Source: Aquiluna sp.
Lineage (GTDB): Bacteria; Actinomycetota; Actinomycetes; Actinomycetales; Microbacteriaceae
Direction of reading: 5' to 3'
Length of the DNA stretch: 64,000 bases
Assembly: GCA_021741585.1 (NCBI GenBank)
Contig: JAIOXN010000001.1
Span: 983,059 to 1,047,058, forward strand
A program made the position numbers and the translations under genes. Positions 25,840-34,434 of the stretch are shown here, in pieces; position 1 is the first letter of the stretch, and the number at the start of each line of letters is the position of its first letter. Below the pieces are notes generated by a model. It ran no database searches, was not told where the DNA came from, and worked only from the letters and a program-made list of their open reading frames with translations.

Positions 25840-26142
25840 TTGTTCAAGAAAGCTTTAGCCATTGGCGCAATTGCTTTTTCTTTGTGGCTCCCCTCAGCAG
25901 CTTTTGCTGAAGATCTAAATGGTGAGCAGGGCTCAGAAAACGAGCAGGTTATTCCTCCGGCCGTTTCCCGTGAGGATCACAGCATTTCGGAGGTTGAGCC
26001 AATTGACATCTCCAAAATCAAGATCACAACTTTGACTCCGGCTGATGAATTTTCCAATGCGATTACCCCATTGGTTTTGGCTCTTGGAGTGGGTTCGATT
26101 GCGCTTGTGGTTTATACCTTGACTCTGAAGCCCAAAGGCTAG
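25840..26142 (+). CDS. small exported protein with C-terminal membrane anchor
   Basis: A 100-residue protein with TTG start, preceded by GAGGGA. Residues 1-23 are a clear signal peptide (FKKALAIGAIAFSLWLPSAAFA) with an AFA cleavage site; a short acidic segment follows, then a single span at about 73-93 and a basic end (LKPKG). It would therefore be a small protein with its middle exposed outside. I do not recognise the family. It sits between menF and menG and may share the latter's transcript. The 100-base region before it holds a TTGAA-TAG-TTCAA palindrome (25776-25788). Confidence 0.65.
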   Translation: MFKKALAIGAIAFSLWLPSAAFAEDLNGEQGSENEQVIPPAVSREDHSISEVEPIDISKIKITTLTPADEFSNAITPLVLALGVGSIALVVYTLTLKPKG

Positions 26143-26165
26143 ATTCTCGCGATTAGACTGGGTGA

Positions 26166-26855
26166 GTGAGTAAACCCGATCTTTCCAAACAGCCCGCTGC
26201 CGTCTCGGCGATGTTTGATGAGGTTGCTCAAAATTATGACCTAACTAACGACCTGCTTTCCTTTGGTCAGTCGCGCTTCTGGCGAGGGAAAGTCAGAAAA
26301 GCAATTGCCCCAAAGTCAGGCGAGAAGATTTTAGACATAGCTGCAGGAACCGGTACCTCATCGATGGCGCTTTTGGGTCCTGGAATAAAGGTGGTTGCAG
26401 CCGACTTCTCCAAGGGAATGCTAGAGGTTGGAAAAAAGCGCTACCCCGAATTGGAATTCGCATTCGCTGATGCCATGAATTTGCCATTCAAAGATGCCGA
26501 GTTTGATGTTGTGACGATGTCTTTTGGATTGCGCAATGTGCAAGACCACAAAGTTGCCCTAAAGGAATTCCTTCGAGTTCTAAAGCCTGAGGGTCGATTG
26601 GTGATTTGCGAATTCAGCGAGGTGCCTGGTCTTCTAGGTGTTCTCTATCGTTTCTATCTAAAAAACATTCTTCCAAGGATCTCAAGGCTATTCTCAAAGG
26701 CCCCGGCGGCTTACTCCTATCTTGCAGAATCCATTTCTGCCTGGCCAAACCAAAAGCAATTGGCGAAAGATATTGAGGTTGCAGGGTTTTCCAGCGCAAG
26801 CTACAAGAATCTGACCTTTGGTGTTGTAGCGCTGCACCAGGCGGTGAAGAAGTGA
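26166..26855 (+). CDS. menG: demethylmenaquinone methyltransferase
   Basis: A SAM-dependent methyltransferase of the UbiE/MenG family, 229 residues, adding the last methyl group of menaquinone. Motifs are FDEVAQNYDLTNDLLSFGQ at the start, the SAM-binding ILDIAAGTGTSSMAL, ADAMNLPFKDAEFDVVTMSFGLRNVQD, and GRLVICEFSEVP. It starts with GTG and overlaps the prenyl synthase gene by four bases. In an organism without ubiquinone, as expected for actinobacteria, it would act only on menaquinone. Confidence 0.95.
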   Translation: MSKPDLSKQPAAVSAMFDEVAQNYDLTNDLLSFGQSRFWRGKVRKAIAPKSGEKILDIAAGTGTSSMALLGPGIKVVAADFSKGMLEVGKKRYPELEFAFADAMNLPFKDAEFDVVTMSFGLRNVQDHKVALKEFLRVLKPEGRLVICEFSEVPGLLGVLYRFYLKNILPRISRLFSKAPAAYSYLAESISAWPNQKQLAKDIEVAGFSSASYKNLTFGVVALHQAVKK

Positions 26856-27850
26856 AAATCTCTTTGCCGAGCCAGCTTCGTTTGATCACCGATCGAAGCC
26901 TTATTAGCGATTTAGAGAATCGCATGGTTGAGGTTGAAAAGAGAATTAAGCAAGCAACCTCTCACACCGATGCCATTGTGAATGAAATGTCCTCACACTT
27001 GGCAAATGCTGGAGGCAAACGCATCCGTCCAGTCCTGACTCTGCTCACCGCAAAGCTCGGAGATTGCGACGCTCCACATGTTTTGGATGCCGCCGTGGTT
27101 ATGGAGCTAACCCACATCGCAACTTTGTACCACGATGACGTGATGGACGAGGCTCCCAAGCGTCGCGGAGTTGACACTGCCCACACCGTTTGGGGAAACA
27201 ACATCGCAATCCTCACCGGCGACCTCTTGTTTGCGCGGGCATCAAACATCGTTTCTGGCCTGGGCGAGGAAGCGCTGCTTTTGCAGGCCCAGGTTTTTGA
27301 GCAATTGGTGTTGGGCCAACTCCACGAGAGCATCGGTCCGCAAGAGGGTGAAGAAGAGCTCGATCACTACATCCAGGTTTTGAAAGACAAGACCGGTTCA
27401 TTGATCGCCCTATCGGCTCGATTAGGTGCTCTGCTATCGGGAGCGGATGCCAAATATCAAGAGCCGCTCCAGCATTTTGGCGAGCAGATTGGTGTGGCGT
27501 TCCAGTTAGTCGATGACATCATCGACATCCAGAGCACCAAGGAGCAGTCCGGAAAAGTTTCAGGCACCGATCTTCTAGCCGGAGTTCCGACTCTTCCAGT
27601 TTTGCTTTTGAAGAAGCATAAGGATGCTGAGTCACAAAGGCTGCTTGATCTGATTGAAAACCAGATGAGCACAGAAACCCTGCCGGAAATCTTGAAACAA
27701 CTTCGAGTGCACAAAGTTATGGCCGAAGCAACTGAGGCCACCAATAAGTGGGCCGACAGTGCTATTTCGGCAATCTCAGTCTTGCCCGATGGCTCCGTAA
27801 AAACAGCCCTCGTGGCGTTCGCAAAAGCAGTTGTGGACCGCAAAGGATAG
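26852..27850 (+). CDS. long-chain polyprenyl diphosphate synthase
   Basis: An all-helical trans-prenyltransferase of 332 residues that makes the isoprenoid tail. The first Asp-rich motif is DDVMD (95-99) and the second DDIID (221-225); GGKRIRP near residue 51 and the KTGSLIALSARLGALLSG segment are typical. The residues before the first motif (ATLYH) lack bulky aromatics close to the motif except tyrosine, consistent with long-chain products, but the chain length cannot be read securely. Coupling to menG indicates that it supplies the menaquinone side chain. Confidence 0.93.
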   Translation: MKISLPSQLRLITDRSLISDLENRMVEVEKRIKQATSHTDAIVNEMSSHLANAGGKRIRPVLTLLTAKLGDCDAPHVLDAAVVMELTHIATLYHDDVMDEAPKRRGVDTAHTVWGNNIAILTGDLLFARASNIVSGLGEEALLLQAQVFEQLVLGQLHESIGPQEGEEELDHYIQVLKDKTGSLIALSARLGALLSGADAKYQEPLQHFGEQIGVAFQLVDDIIDIQSTKEQSGKVSGTDLLAGVPTLPVLLLKKHKDAESQRLLDLIENQMSTETLPEILKQLRVHKVMAEATEATNKWADSAISAISVLPDGSVKTALVAFAKAVVDRKG

Positions 27851-27860
27851 TTAGGTAAAA

Positions 27861-29213
27861 GTGTCAAAGCTTCGTCTTGCAGTAATTGGTGCCGGTCCTG
27901 CCGGAATTTATGCCTCAGATTTGATCCTGAAGGCAGAGCGTGACTTTGAGGTTTCAATCGATTTGTTCGATTTGCTGCCAGCTCCATATGGCTTAGTTCG
28001 CTATGGAGTTGCTCCTGATCACCCGAGAATCAAAGGCATTATTCGAGCACTTTATGAGGTGCTCGACCGAGGCGATATTCGCTTCTTCGGGAACGTCAAA
28101 TACGGCACTGACATCACGCTTGCGGATCTCAAAGAGCACTACAACGCCGTTATTTTTGCAACCGGTGCTATCAAGGATGCCGATTTGAACATCCCTGGTG
28201 TTGAACTGGATGGCAGCTACGGGGCTGCCGATTTTGTGAACTGGTACGATTCCCACCCGGATTTCCCAAGAACCTGGCCGCTGCACGCCAAAGAGATTGC
28301 CGTGATCGGCAATGGAAACGTGGCTCTAGATGCAGCACGAATGCTGATCAAACGCCCAGCGGACCTGTTATCCACTGATATTCCGCAGCACGTTTATGAG
28401 GGCTTACAGAACTCTCAGGTGACTGATGTCCACGTCTTTGGAAGGCGGGGTCCGGCGCAGGTTAAGTTCTCTCCGTTGGAACTCCGAGAAGCTCTTCACG
28501 TTGAAGGCGTTCAGGCAATTGTTTATCCAGAGGATTTCCAATATGACGAAGCTTCTCAGGTGGCAATAGATTCAAATAACCAGGTTCGAGTGATGGTAAA
28601 GACCCTCGAGGAGTTGAAAGAAAATCCGCAGGCACCAGAGGTTAGACGGCTCCACCTGCACTTTATGGAAGCCCCTGTTGAAATTGTTGGTGAAGATGGC
28701 AAAGTCTCAGGTTTGGTGACCCAACGTCAAGAACTAGATGGCACTGGGAATGCAAGGGCATTATCGGAGAAAAAGACTTACTCGGTTCAGGCGGTCTACC
28801 GAGCTGTTGGATATTTCGGCTCTCCAGTGGATGAGATTCCTTTTGATTCCAAGAAGGGTGTCATCCAAAACCACGAGGGTCAGGTGCTCGATGCACAGGG
28901 GCAGCAGATCCCCGGTGTCTATTGCACCGGTTGGATCAAGCGTGGACCAGTTGGTCTTATTGGTCACACCAAAGCCGATGCCATCGAGACCATTTCTCAC
29001 GTGATTGCCGACAGAAAATTGTGGTGGGAGCCTAGTAACCCAGGCGAAGATCAGATCACTGATCTACTGTCCGAGCGCGGAGTTAAGTTCATCGATTGGC
29101 AGGGTTGGTTGGCAATCGACAGCCAGGAAAGATCCTTGGGCGAGTCGGCAGGTAAAGAGCGAACCAAATTGTTTGATAGGTCTCAGATGCTTGAGATCGC
29201 GACTGGAGAATAA
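27861..29213 (+). CDS. FprA-type ferredoxin/adrenodoxin-NADP reductase
   Basis: An FAD- and NADP-binding flavoprotein of 450 residues, similar to mycobacterial FprA and mitochondrial adrenodoxin reductase. FAD site: VIGAGPAGIYASDLIL (residues 8-23), then LPAPYGLVRYGVAPDHPRIK; NADP site: IGNGNVALDAARML and VFGRRGPAQVKFSP; C-terminal VYCTGWIKRGPVGLIGHTK. It would exchange electrons between NADPH and a ferredoxin. GTG start. It follows the prenyl synthase by ten bases, so it may be expressed with the quinone genes. Confidence 0.92.
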   Translation: MSKLRLAVIGAGPAGIYASDLILKAERDFEVSIDLFDLLPAPYGLVRYGVAPDHPRIKGIIRALYEVLDRGDIRFFGNVKYGTDITLADLKEHYNAVIFATGAIKDADLNIPGVELDGSYGAADFVNWYDSHPDFPRTWPLHAKEIAVIGNGNVALDAARMLIKRPADLLSTDIPQHVYEGLQNSQVTDVHVFGRRGPAQVKFSPLELREALHVEGVQAIVYPEDFQYDEASQVAIDSNNQVRVMVKTLEELKENPQAPEVRRLHLHFMEAPVEIVGEDGKVSGLVTQRQELDGTGNARALSEKKTYSVQAVYRAVGYFGSPVDEIPFDSKKGVIQNHEGQVLDAQGQQIPGVYCTGWIKRGPVGLIGHTKADAIETISHVIADRKLWWEPSNPGEDQITDLLSERGVKFIDWQGWLAIDSQERSLGESAGKERTKLFDRSQMLEIATGE

Positions 29214-30491
29214 GTGGCAAAGCTTCCCGCAAAAAGGTTACGCAGGGCACAGATTGGCACACTCTTAACTTTTATCGTGATGGGCCATGCGGCTCTTGCT
29301 TCGGTTGCTTGGGTGCCCGAATACATTGATCGCCTCGGCGTAAGTTTTGCCACCTGGGGAACAATCATTGGTTTTGGAATTGTTGGGTCAATCACACCTC
29401 TGTTTTTTGCCTCGCGATTGATGATGCGCTTTGGTTCTAGAACCATCATTCGGTTTTCCAATTACGCCGGCATGATCATGCTCGTCTCCTTGGGCCTGAC
29501 TACCGATCCATTGGTCTGGTTGTTTTTGAACATGGGCTTTAACTTCTGCATGTCCTTGCTTGGAGTCTCAGTGAATTCCCACGCAGTGTTGTTGCAAAAG
29601 CACATCACAAAAAACATCATCGGCAGAATGCACGCCGGTTGGAGTGTCGGTGCTGTTGGTGCAGCTCTGACCGGTGGATTGGCCACCGTATTTTTGAACC
29701 TTGAGTTTTATCTGATTGCAGTCGCACTCTTTACGCTTTTGGTATTTGAGTTCAATCTTCGCTGGCTACTTTCGCCGAGCGAAGACGGCCATCTGGATGA
29801 GAAGGCAACAGTTGTCAAGCGCAAGTTTTATCAGATGCCCAAGCAGCTCTGGTTGCTGGCATTTGGCCTATTCTTCGGTATTTACCCCGAAGTTGCCGTC
29901 ATTGACTGGGCTACTGTTTTTGCCCGCGATGTCGTCGGGGCGGACCTAGCGCTCAGATCGCTGCCGTTTGCAGGATTCATGGTTGGCATGATTGCCGGCC
30001 GGCTATCAATGAGTGCCCTGGCAGAAAAATACCACCCGCACACAATCGCATCGCGCGGTTCATATGTTGCTGCAATTGCACTTGGGTTGAATGTTTTTAT
30101 CACTCCTTGGGTTTCAAGCTTCGGGCAGTATTTAGGACTTGCTTCCACGGTCTTCTTCTGGCTCATAGCTGGTCTTGGTTTGGCTTCGGTTTCACCTGCC
30201 TTTTTCTCGGCTGCTGGACACATCCCGGGTGTTTCTACCTCTTGGGCAGTCTCAAGGCTCAGTCTGTTTAATTCTTCAATTTCGATCTTCGCGAAAATAG
30301 CTATGGGCGCTCTGGCTCAGGGTGTTGGGGTTTCATTGGCCTTCTTGTTCCCAATGGTTTTAGCTCTAGGCGCTGGAATTATTGCCGGCTCGTTCGCAAG
30401 ATCGGCTCGCAGAGCCGAGCTTGATGCCGCAGCTCCTTTGACTGGTCCAATCTCGGTGATCATCACCGATGAGGAAATGGGCGCAAAGTGA
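29214..30491 (+). CDS. MFS transporter
   Basis: A 425-residue protein with about twelve membrane spans, a basic N-terminus (KLPAKRLRRAQ) and a hydrophilic loop in the middle (SPSEDGHLDEKATVVKRK). Sequence character is that of the MFS group that includes fucose-permease-like and YbjJ-like transporters. The substrate is unknown. It begins with GTG directly after the FprA-type stop (TAAGTG) and overlaps manA by four bases, so it could supply a sugar to ManA, although this is only context. Confidence 0.85.
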   Translation: MAKLPAKRLRRAQIGTLLTFIVMGHAALASVAWVPEYIDRLGVSFATWGTIIGFGIVGSITPLFFASRLMMRFGSRTIIRFSNYAGMIMLVSLGLTTDPLVWLFLNMGFNFCMSLLGVSVNSHAVLLQKHITKNIIGRMHAGWSVGAVGAALTGGLATVFLNLEFYLIAVALFTLLVFEFNLRWLLSPSEDGHLDEKATVVKRKFYQMPKQLWLLAFGLFFGIYPEVAVIDWATVFARDVVGADLALRSLPFAGFMVGMIAGRLSMSALAEKYHPHTIASRGSYVAAIALGLNVFITPWVSSFGQYLGLASTVFFWLIAGLGLASVSPAFFSAAGHIPGVSTSWAVSRLSLFNSSISIFAKIAMGALAQGVGVSLAFLFPMVLALGAGIIAGSFARSARRAELDAAAPLTGPISVIITDEEMGAK

Positions 30492-31570
30492 CAATCCTAA
30501 AAATTGGCAATGAGCCCATGGGCTATGCCTGGGGCTCATCAGATCTGCTTGCAGATTTGCTCGGGATTAAAATCCCAGAAACTCCGATTGCCGAGGTCTG
30601 GTTCGGCACTCACAAGACCTCTCCTTCGAAAGTCTTAGATTCTCAGAACGGAACTTTGCTCGAGCGATATGGGGAGCTTTCGTATTTAGTGAAGTTCTTG
30701 GCGGCGGCTAATCCACTCTCGATTCAGGCTCACCCCACCAAAGAACGTGCCTTCAAGCAATTTGCAAAATCAAATTCTTCATATTCGGATGCCAATCACA
30801 AACCAGAGATCATCATCGCCATCACGGCATTCAGGGCGCTGTGCGGCTTTCGGCCAAAGGAAGAGACGCTTGCGGATCTGGAAGCACTTGCTATCGCATC
30901 CAGCCACCTAAAACCTCTTTACGAAGCATTCGATCTCGCGGGTTATCAAGCGGCAATGAACTGGATTTATCAATCCGATGATTCTGCGGTTTTGCAATTG
31001 GTTGCAAATGCAACGGTATTGGGCCGGTCTCGGGCGCGGCTTGTCGAGCAGCTCCATAATCAATATCCACTGGATCGCGGAATTTTGGTTTCGGTGCTGA
31101 TGAACATGGTTACTTTGCAACCCGGAGAAGCCCTTTATTTGCCAGCCGGAAATATCCATGCCTATCTTGAAGGATTAGGTGTTGAGGCAATGGCCGCAAG
31201 TGACAACGTATTGCGCGGCGGGCTCACCAATAAAAGAGTCGATGTTAATGAGCTTCTCAAGGTTTTGGACTATTCGGAACTGGTTGAACCCAGGGTCAAA
31301 ACCAAACAGCTCTCAACTGCAATCAGAAAGTACCCGGTTGGGGTTTCTGACTTCGAGGTTTACGGTTTGAGTGTGAGCCCGACTTCTCTGATTGTGGACG
31401 TCAAATTTGAGAACACCGCAATTTTGGTTTGCACTTCCGGCACCCTGGAAATCTCAACATCCAAGGACCCTATGGTCAGGCTCAAAAAGGGTGAAGCCGC
31501 ATTCATCTCGGATGCGCGGCTCTTTTCATGCGCCGGTTCCGGCGATGGTTATTTGATTACCGGAAGTTAG
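30488..31570 (+). CDS. manA: mannose-6-phosphate isomerase, class I
   Basis: A zinc-dependent cupin-fold isomerase (360 residues) interconverting mannose 6-phosphate and fructose 6-phosphate. The start [17 protein letters not shown], the zinc-site histidine in IQAHPTKE, the glutamate in NHKPEIIIA, and the second histidine with the active-site arginine region [29 protein letters not shown] are all present. It feeds mannose units for GDP-mannose, glycans or lipid anchors. It overlaps the MFS gene by four bases and its end overlaps yajQ by 14. Confidence 0.95.
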   Translation: MTILKIGNEPMGYAWGSSDLLADLLGIKIPETPIAEVWFGTHKTSPSKVLDSQNGTLLERYGELSYLVKFLAAANPLSIQAHPTKERAFKQFAKSNSSYSDANHKPEIIIAITAFRALCGFRPKEETLADLEALAIASSHLKPLYEAFDLAGYQAAMNWIYQSDDSAVLQLVANATVLGRSRARLVEQLHNQYPLDRGILVSVLMNMVTLQPGEALYLPAGNIHAYLEGLGVEAMAASDNVLRGGLTNKRVDVNELLKVLDYSELVEPRVKTKQLSTAIRKYPVGVSDFEVYGLSVSPTSLIVDVKFENTAILVCTSGTLEISTSKDPMVRLKKGEAAFISDARLFSCAGSGDGYLITGS

Positions 31571-32045
31571 TGAACTGAACGTCAATCTCAAGATTGGACG
31601 AACGCAGAAGAGCCATGGTGTCCTGCAAATCATCGCGAGACTTGCTGGATACCCTCAGTTCGTCACCCTGGATTTGAGCTCTGACGCTCTTTGGGCCCTC
31701 TTCGCGAATCAGTTTTGAAATCTTCTTCGCGTTTTCCTGATCGATGCCGTTTTTGAGGCTGGATTCGATGCGGTATTCCTTGCCCGAGGCGAATGGCTCA
31801 CCAGAATCTAGTGATTTAAGCGATATTCCACGCTTGATCAGCTTGGTTTCAAAGACGTCCAATACTGCCTTGGCTCGCTCTTCTGAGTTTGCTTTAATGA
31901 GAATCTTTTCGCCGCTCCAGGCGATGGAGGCGTCGGTGCCCTTGAAGTCGTAGCGCTGCTCGACCTCTTTCACCGCTTGGTTCAGGGCATTGTCTGCCTC
32001 TTGGTGGTCAACTTTGGAAACTACGTCAAATGTGGAATCAGCCAT
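31557..32045 (-). CDS. yajQ: YajQ-family nucleotide-binding protein
   Basis: A 162-residue protein of the YajQ (UPF0234) family made of two ferredoxin-like domains. Start [22 protein letters not shown], central [19 protein letters not shown], end FTNFR are diagnostic. Some members bind cyclic di-GMP and act in gene regulation, others bind tRNA or GTP; which applies here is unknown. It lies downstream of lacI on the same strand with ten bases between them, so they may be cotranscribed, while its end overlaps manA. Confidence 0.95.
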   Translation of the reverse strand: MADSTFDVVSKVDHQEADNALNQAVKEVEQRYDFKGTDASIAWSGEKILIKANSEERAKAVLDVFETKLIKRGISLKSLDSGEPFASGKEYRIESSLKNGIDQENAKKISKLIREEGPKSVRAQIQGDELRVSSKSRDDLQDTMALLRSSNLEIDVQFTNFR

Positions 32046-32055
32046 GGGGCAAATT

Positions 32056-33084
32056 CTAATCGCGTGCGCGCTTGGCCGTTGAAGATCGAACCAAAAGCTC
32101 GATCGGCCAAGCGTTCAATTGTTCAAAATTTCTCAGTTGCTTCTCGTCACCAGATTCCAAAATATCCACCAACATGTTGGCGCCCCTGGCGCCTTGCTGG
32201 TTGGTCTTTTGATCAATGGTGGAAAGTCCATAGAACTCGCCCATTGGGTGCCCATCCATACCAATCACGCTGATATCTTGGGGCACTCGAAGTCCTAGGT
32301 CTCTGGCTGCTTGGATTGCGCCGAAGCCCATTTCATCCGATGCACAGTAAATAGCGGTCGGTGCGCTTCTTGGGTCACCAAGCATTTGCTTGGCAGCGTG
32401 ATATCCACCAGCAAGGGTGAAGTCGGTTTCAGCAATCCACTGCGGGTGGAAATCAAGGTTGGCATCCAAAAGCGCTTCTTGGTAGCCAGTTCGGCGAAGG
32501 TATGGCTGGTGGAAGTCCATCTCGGTTGCCGCGGTTCCAGAGATCATTCCAATCTCTGTGTGACCAAGCGAAATTAGGTGCTGGGTGGCTAGCCTTCCAG
32601 CACCTTCATCATCAATAGAGATAGACCTGGCACCTGGAATCGGACCGCCGATTCCAACAATTGGTTTTTGCAGTGCAGTTAGCCTTCGCAACTCATCTTC
32701 GGATAGTTTCACCGCGACGGTTAGAACCCCATCAACTCTTTTTCTAAGAACGAAGTCTTCAAAAACTCTTTTTCTTGCAGCATCGCCACCGGAAAGGTTG
32801 TACAAAGTGACGTCATAGCCACGGGCTGCAAGTGCGTTTACAGCGCCTTCCAGAACAGCAGAGAAGAACCAGCGATCAACAAATGGCATCACGACACCAA
32901 CGTTTTTGGAGCGGCCGGTGGCAAGGGTATATGCCGAGGAAGAGGCCACATAGCCCAGTTCTGCTGCGGCTTTTAGAACTTTCTCACGGGCACGGGCTGA
33001 GACGTGGCTCTTGCCATTTAGCGCGCGCGAAACGGTCGCAGTTGAAACACCGGCGTGCTTAGCAACCTCAATAATTCCGACCAT
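32056..33084 (-). CDS. LacI-family transcriptional regulator
   Basis: A 342-residue repressor. The N-terminal helix-turn-helix ([23 protein letters not shown], then [18 protein letters not shown] hinge) begins at the ATG at 33084; an open frame runs further upstream through the tRNA-Tyr gene but that is not coding. The rest is a periplasmic-binding-protein-like sensor domain ([54 protein letters not shown]) expected to bind a sugar. A palindrome lies 11 bases before the start. Two related operators precede malE and the alpha-glucosidases, so it is the best candidate for the maltose regulator. Confidence 0.93.
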   Translation of the reverse strand: MVGIIEVAKHAGVSTATVSRALNGKSHVSARAREKVLKAAAELGYVASSSAYTLATGRSKNVGVVMPFVDRWFFSAVLEGAVNALAARGYDVTLYNLSGGDAARKRVFEDFVLRKRVDGVLTVAVKLSEDELRRLTALQKPIVGIGGPIPGARSISIDDEGAGRLATQHLISLGHTEIGMISGTAATEMDFHQPYLRRTGYQEALLDANLDFHPQWIAETDFTLAGGYHAAKQMLGDPRSAPTAIYCASDEMGFGAIQAARDLGLRVPQDISVIGMDGHPMGEFYGLSTIDQKTNQQGARGANMLVDILESGDEKQLRNFEQLNAWPIELLVRSSTAKRARD

Positions 33085-33094
33085 AAGTAAAAAC

Positions 33095-33108
33095 TGTAAC
33101 GCTTTACA
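33095..33108. promoter_or_regulatory. probable autoregulatory operator of the LacI-type gene
   Basis: TGTAA and TTACA are perfect complements around CGCT, ending 11 bases before the lacI start codon. The sequence resembles LacI/GalR-family operators and the two sites before malE, though its centre differs (GC in the middle instead of CG). Confidence 0.6.
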
Positions 33109-33118
33109 ATCTCTCGCG

Positions 33119-33147
33119 TTACCAAGAATTGGAATATCGGGTATCCT
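33119..33147 (+). promoter_or_regulatory. possible promoter of tRNA-Tyr
   Basis: TTACCA (33119-33124) and TATCCT (33142-33147) are separated by 17 bases and lie 24 bases before the mature tRNA-Tyr. The match to the vegetative consensus is moderate. Confidence 0.35.
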
Positions 33148-33170
33148 GTTCGCTGCAACAAAACCAAAAT

Positions 33171-33252
33171 GGCTAGTTACCCAAGCGGCCAAAGGGATCT
33201 GACTGTAAATCAGCCGGCTCAGCCTTCGGGGGTTCGAATCCCTCACTAGCCA
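33171..33252 (+). tRNA. tRNA-Tyr (GTA)
   Basis: An 82-base tRNA with acceptor GGCTAGT / ACTAGCC, anticodon stem CTGA/TCAG enclosing the loop that carries anticodon GTA (33204-33206 region), a long variable arm (class II) CCGGCTCAGCCTTCGG, and a T-loop TTCGAAT. The discriminator is A; a full CCA end is not encoded (ACA follows the stem). It is transcribed divergently from lacI and followed immediately by an intrinsic terminator. Its 3' half has a degenerate copy at 34291. Confidence 0.96.
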
Positions 33253-33254
33253 CA

Positions 33255-33284
33255 AAACCCCAGCCCTCCACGGCTGGGGTTTTT
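33255..33284 (+). terminator. intrinsic terminator after tRNA-Tyr
   Basis: A GC-rich stem with arms AACCCCAGCC and GGCTGGGGTT around the loop CTCCAC, followed by a run of five thymines. It begins three bases after the tRNA and also lies at the 3' end of the facing acetyltransferase gene. Confidence 0.95.
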
Positions 33285-33301
33285 CACATTTGCGGCAGGT
33301 G

Positions 33302-34213
33302 TCAGCTTGGTTTGGAAAGGTGAACCCAAGCCGCGGTGATCTCAAAACCGACCTTGGCATAAAGGTCTAAGGCACCTGATTCGTTGCCACTGTCGACCGC
33401 CAGCTCCAAGCTGGTGTATCCCCGCGCAATGGCGTAGGCAGCGCCGGCTTTCAGCAAAGCTTCACCATAACCGCGACCTTGAGCAGACTGAGCCACTCCC
33501 AGCCCGATTATGAACCCGCGGTCATCGCTCGAAAACTCATCAGTGTGATGACAGAAGCCAACAGGTTCCCCTTGCACCGATGCAACTAGCACACCGCCTG
33601 GATCGAATGAAGGGTCGCGGGTCACCATTTGGATCCATTCATCGAAAGGCCTTGGGGTGAATCCAAAGTGATTTGCGAACGCATCTTGATGCAGGGAATG
33701 CCAGCTACGAAGCTGTGGCTCGTTGTTGGTGTCAATTGCAGCGATTGAAACATCATCTCTAACTTCAGAAGTTTCAAACCCTGACAAATCCAATCTCATG
33801 ACGCTAAAACGTCTTGTGATGCTAAGACCAAGTTTTGTCCAAGCATCAATTAGCCTCATGTCCTTTGCATTTGCGCCCGGCCAAATTTCCCAGGTGGGGT
33901 TTGTGCTTCGAACCGTTTCGATTATCCAGTCAAGGATTTTCTCCACCTGTATAAACTCCGGAGAACAAAACAACTCAATTTGAAAGCGTTGGCGATGTGA
34001 ATCTGGATTCAAATTCACCGCCGCAACAAGACCTGAGAAGCCATCTTGGGTAAGAAGCATTGCCGCATTCGGCTCAAAATACCCATTAATGAAACTCAAT
34101 GCAGAGTCATTATCAACGCGAGAAGCTTTTGAATCGACGGAAAGATTGTGGGCGTTCATCAAGTCCGCAACGACTTCACAATCAACTTCCTGTGCCTGTC
34201 TGAATTCCAGCAA
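33302..34213 (-). CDS. tandem GNAT acetyltransferase (mycothiol-synthase-like layout)
   Basis: A 303-residue protein with two GNAT-type halves. The C-terminal half (about 165-300) is complete, with PVGFCHHTDEF, the acetyl-CoA loop AQSAQGRGYGEALL and LAVDSGNESGALDLYAKVGF; the N-terminal half (about 1-140) is degenerate. MshD, which acetylates the mycothiol precursor, has this two-domain plan and size, but the key matches are general to GNAT enzymes, so I do not name it. It lies exactly between tRNA-Tyr and the decayed copy of the tRNA-Tyr 3' half and faces the tRNA terminator, which suggests arrival with an insertion. Confidence 0.75.
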   Translation of the reverse strand: MLEFRQAQEVDCEVVADLMNAHNLSVDSKASRVDNDSALSFINGYFEPNAAMLLTQDGFSGLVAAVNLNPDSHRQRFQIELFCSPEFIQVEKILDWIIETVRSTNPTWEIWPGANAKDMRLIDAWTKLGLSITRRFSVMRLDLSGFETSEVRDDVSIAAIDTNNEPQLRSWHSLHQDAFANHFGFTPRPFDEWIQMVTRDPSFDPGGVLVASVQGEPVGFCHHTDEFSSDDRGFIIGLGVAQSAQGRGYGEALLKAGAAYAIARGYTSLELAVDSGNESGALDLYAKVGFEITAAWVHLSKPS

Positions 34214-34249
34214 CCTAAACTCCCAATCATTTAGTTGTTCTGAAGTCTA

Positions 34250-34257
34250 GGGGGGGG
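34250..34257. repeat. run of eight guanines
   Basis: Eight consecutive G bases lie between the divergent acetyltransferase and MFS genes, 36 bases before the acetyltransferase ATG. Such tracts are prone to slipped-strand length change and to sequencing error; here it sits in non-coding sequence beside the tRNA relic. Confidence 0.8.
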
Positions 34258-34290
34258 TTGAACCAAGTTTCCGAAGTCACCAGAGTGAAC

Positions 34291-34365
34291 ATCAGCCGGT
34301 TCAGCCTTCGGGGTGCGAATACTCCACTAGCCACAAAACCCCAGCCCTCCACGGCTCGGGTTTTT
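34291..34365 (+). repeat. degenerate copy of the tRNA-Tyr 3' half plus terminator
   Basis: This stretch repeats 33209-33284 with few changes: the 3' anticodon-stem strand and variable arm (ATCAGCCGG, CAGCCTTCGGGG), the acceptor end ACTAGCC, and then a 24-base perfectly identical block beginning ACAAAACCCC that covers the terminator's left arm and loop. The T-arm is altered and one base shorter (GTGCGAATACT), the terminator stem has one mismatch, and no 5' half, anticodon loop or D-arm exists, so it cannot make a tRNA. Duplication of a tRNA 3' end is the classic mark of site-specific integration. The interval between the two copies is about 1.08 kb and holds one acetyltransferase gene. Confidence 0.9.
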
Positions 34366-34434
34366 CCTTTTTTACACCCTATAAACATCCCCGCTGCGTT
34401 GGTAGTATCTGGTGTCCAACTAGAAGGAAATAAC

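Noticed and set aside
33085-33360. Open frame extending the LacI gene by 92 codons
   Set aside because: It is antisense to tRNA-Tyr and its terminator; the helix-turn-helix starts at the ATG at 33084.
33302-34213. Naming the acetyltransferase as mycothiol synthase (mshD)
   Set aside because: The two-domain size fits, but the visible motifs are common to many GNAT enzymes and the gene lies in a possible insertion.
34291-34332. Second functional tRNA gene
   Set aside because: Only the 3' half is present, the T-arm is broken and there is no anticodon loop or D-arm.
34258-34434. Open frame extending the MFS gene upstream by 59 codons
   Set aside because: It runs through the tRNA-Tyr relic and terminator; the protein family and the AGAAGGAA ribosome site support the ATG at 34435.
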